Of a DNA stretch of 64,000 nt, positions 61,850 to 64,000 are shown piece by piece. The notes below the pieces were generated by a model. That model ran no database searches, was not told where the DNA came from, and was given only the letters and a program-made list of their open reading frames with translations. Within the stretch, counting starts at the first letter, position 1. Each line of letters starts with the position of its first letter. Origin of the DNA: Cyclospora cayetanensis. Taxonomy: Eukaryota; Apicomplexa; Conoidasida; Eucoccidiorida; Eimeriidae. Both the position numbers and the translations under genes were made by a program. The stretch is taken from the NCBI RefSeq assembly GCF_002999335.1, contig NW_020312070.1, forward strand, positions 62,001-126,000, in the 5' to 3' direction.

Positions 61850-64000
61850 CTGCAAAGTGTGAATGCAGCGGGCAGGGAACAGAGCGGCCATGGGACGCAG
61901 GCGCCACAAGCAAAAATCTCAGAGAGCAATGCAAGAAGAAATGCAGTAGCGCACTTCTTAGAGGACCACAGCTTTCTGAGATTGCGAAAGGCAGGAGCGG
62001 GAGGTGCTTCTGGGCTGCAGCGGTAAGCATGCCTGATCTACAGGGCCTCTTGTCTGGTTGTGCGTGTATGCAGACTAGGGAACAGCACAGCGGCAGCATG
62101 AACAAGCATATCAGGAAGGGTATGGATAGCAATGCCACTCACCTAAGCACTACCTCTGGTGTTGCTGTCGTGATCAGGACTATCAAAGCAGGAGTGTTTA
62201 GTGTAAGTAGAGCCAAAGAAATCGCTGACTAGTGCACCATGGATGTAAATGGGAAGAAGGGATAGCTGACAGGAAAGCAAGAGGGAGATACAGGAGATGA
62301 CGGAGAGGCAATGCAATCAGCGAGAGAAGGCCACCATTAGGGAACCGCACTGAAATCAGAATCAGCGGGTGGCCTTTGTTAATGTTCTTTGCCCTCTCAT
62401 TTTGTCGGGTGCTCTCTTCTGCTTCTAATGCATTTTTATTCCTTTCGTGGCGTCCCGCCCGGTAGACATTCCCCGATGCTCCCCCTTACTCGCGTTTCTC
62501 GCGCTGTGCCCTATTCTGTCCTCCCTCCTGATTCTTTAGACAAATTTTTCGCTTTGTGTTGGATACGCAATACCGAATGCAGCGAACCCATTGCGCCTGG
62601 GAACTACGCGGCGGGCACTTAGGGCTACAGCGGAAAGGCCTACGATGCCTTGATCCCACGCGTGTAGGGGCGGTGTGCTAAGGGGTGAAAAGAGGTTTTC
62701 CTCGGGGTCACCTTTGCAGTAGGGGGGGAAAGTGGGACTTGCTTTAGCTGATCGAACTGGGACTGCGCATCAGATAAATGCATGATAACAAATATTTACT
62801 TATCTTGTTCCTGTTTTTGCAACGACGAAAAGAAAGCACCACGGTCCCCGTGGTGTCTGGCCACCGTGTCACGAAATAGGCTGAGCCTCGAGTGCCCTCC
62901 GCCTTCTCGAACTGTATAACTCTCCAGTTGAAAGGCGATTCGAGTTTCTGGTGGAGAGCTTAATTTGTGTCCTCAACAACATGCAGTTTCTCTGCCTTTA
63001 ATGTCCATCCTTCATTCAACAGGAAGAACAGCACTCTGCATGGCAACTCTGTTGCCCGCCTCTGCAGTTGACATAATGAGCAGCTACACGCTGCAGTATA
63101 CTGTTGGCACAGCACTAAAAGCCCTGCCTGGCCAGCTAGTTGTGCCCCTTTGTATTCTCAACCAGGAGACTTACACTTCTGAAACTCCGGTATGTGGAGG
63201 CGGTGCAGCTTTTTCCACGAGCACACCTCGCCGCGTGCTGGTTCCATGAATTCCTATTCATCATGGTGTAACAAGGGGCAGCGTGCTTCTCTCTCTCTCC
63301 CTGCTTGCGTCTCGTAGCTGCTGTTTCTGTCTGTCTGCTAAATTTTCTGGCTGCACTCTTGGCGCCTCGAATCCCACGGGCTGTCCTGCCGCTTCCGAGT
63401 AGACCACATTCGTGAAAGGAGACTCACTGGGAACAGTTCTAGCGTAGCCCTGTCGCTTTCAGGTTCTAAACGCGGGATCGCCCAACACGTGCACCCCGCA
63501 TCGAGGAGAGCAACCATCTGAGCGAGCGGGAATATCAATGTGTTGAAAAGAAAAATGGCAGGCAGACCGCCTAACCAAGAGACAACGTTCCTAGAGGGAA
63601 GAAGACCTTGCGAGTAATGAGCAACAAGGACCGAGCCAACGATTGCACTCCTTGCAGTTGCCAACTATCTCCCCTCACAACTCCAATGCCTGCACGTTTC
63701 CACTTTTGCGTCTCTGCGCGGTCGAGGGACAATATACTCAATAGATTTACGCTCGAGGATAGCTCCTTACTCCATCCATTGCCTTTTTTGATAAAAGATA
63801 GTCTGCCTGCTTGCGCCTAATCCTCCACAGAACAACAGCGCAAGCGGCGCGTCCCCGTGCATCACTTTTGGGAAGTCAATCCCAGTGTCACTAGACCTTG
63901 GGGACCTCGCCCTGTCAGTGTAATGCTCAATCAAAACTTCAAGTAGACGAGGAGGAAAGCGGACAGCATGCTTCTTTACGGGAGAATCCGGATAAATATA
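61850..64000. other. Window end without a supported gene
   Basis: About 2.1 kb. Minus-strand upstream exons of the 61401 candidate may lie in 61850-62240, where a strong donor GTGAGT occurs at about 62148. Open frames at 62965-63249 (+) and 63338-63664 (-, hydrophobic, starting from TTG) have no ATG-anchored or splice-supported model. Confidence 0.4.

Noticed and set aside
62965..63249. Plus-strand 94-codon frame
   Set aside because: No ATG-anchored start, no clear domain, no confirmed splice sites.

Overview
This window is nuclear DNA from an apicomplexan parasite, most likely an eimeriid coccidian (Eimeria or Cyclospora). Genes are split by many short GT-AG introns. Coding sequence is packed with GCA/CAG-type triplet runs giving long Ala, Gln, Ser and Asn stretches, introns and spacers are rich in simple repeats, and the recognisable proteins (M1 aminopeptidase, short ABCC transporter, PKA catalytic subunit, giant STE20-like kinase) fit a coccidian. 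No operons, bacterial signals, CRISPR arrays or transposons were found. Exon models were built by hand from reading-frame continuity, GT-AG sites and family alignment from memory; where stated, the exon lengths sum to an intact frame.

Layout. 173-7287 (-): M1 aminopeptidase N, 12 visible exons, first exon not found. 9283-10428 (-): DNL-type zinc-finger protein (Zim17/Hep1 type, mitochondrial Hsp70 helper), 3 exons. 10.4-14.5 kb: no gene recognised. 14469-22950 (+): ABCC/MRP-type transporter, 14 exons. 25109-29285 (-): VPS51, subunit of the GARP/EARP tethering complexes, 2 exons. 30291-30362 (+): tRNA-Pro(CGG). 31144-32580 (+): helical unknown protein, 3 exons. 33.6-34.3 kb: two weak small-gene candidates, one interrupted by an in-frame stop and one encoding a tiny membrane protein. 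35337-46567 (+): a roughly 2,390-residue STE20-like kinase with repeat-laden introns. 47050-52484 (-): alpha-solenoid protein of about 15 exons. 53156-55746 (-): cAMP-dependent protein kinase catalytic subunit, 7 exons summing to 345 codons. 55.7-60.5 kb: nothing recognised. 60.5-61.9 kb (-): two weak multi-exon candidates. 62-64 kb: nothing convincing.

The genes look like independent housekeeping or parasite-biology units: peptide trimming, mitochondrial protein folding, solute export, endosome-to-Golgi traffic and kinase signalling. The most unusual features are sequence-level: a two-site ABC transporter with complementary defects in its ATP motifs, a giant kinase with a DLG motif and an Ala/Thr/Glu repeat inside its N-lobe, a 40-bp minisatellite in that gene's last intron, and a small gene candidate broken by TAG.
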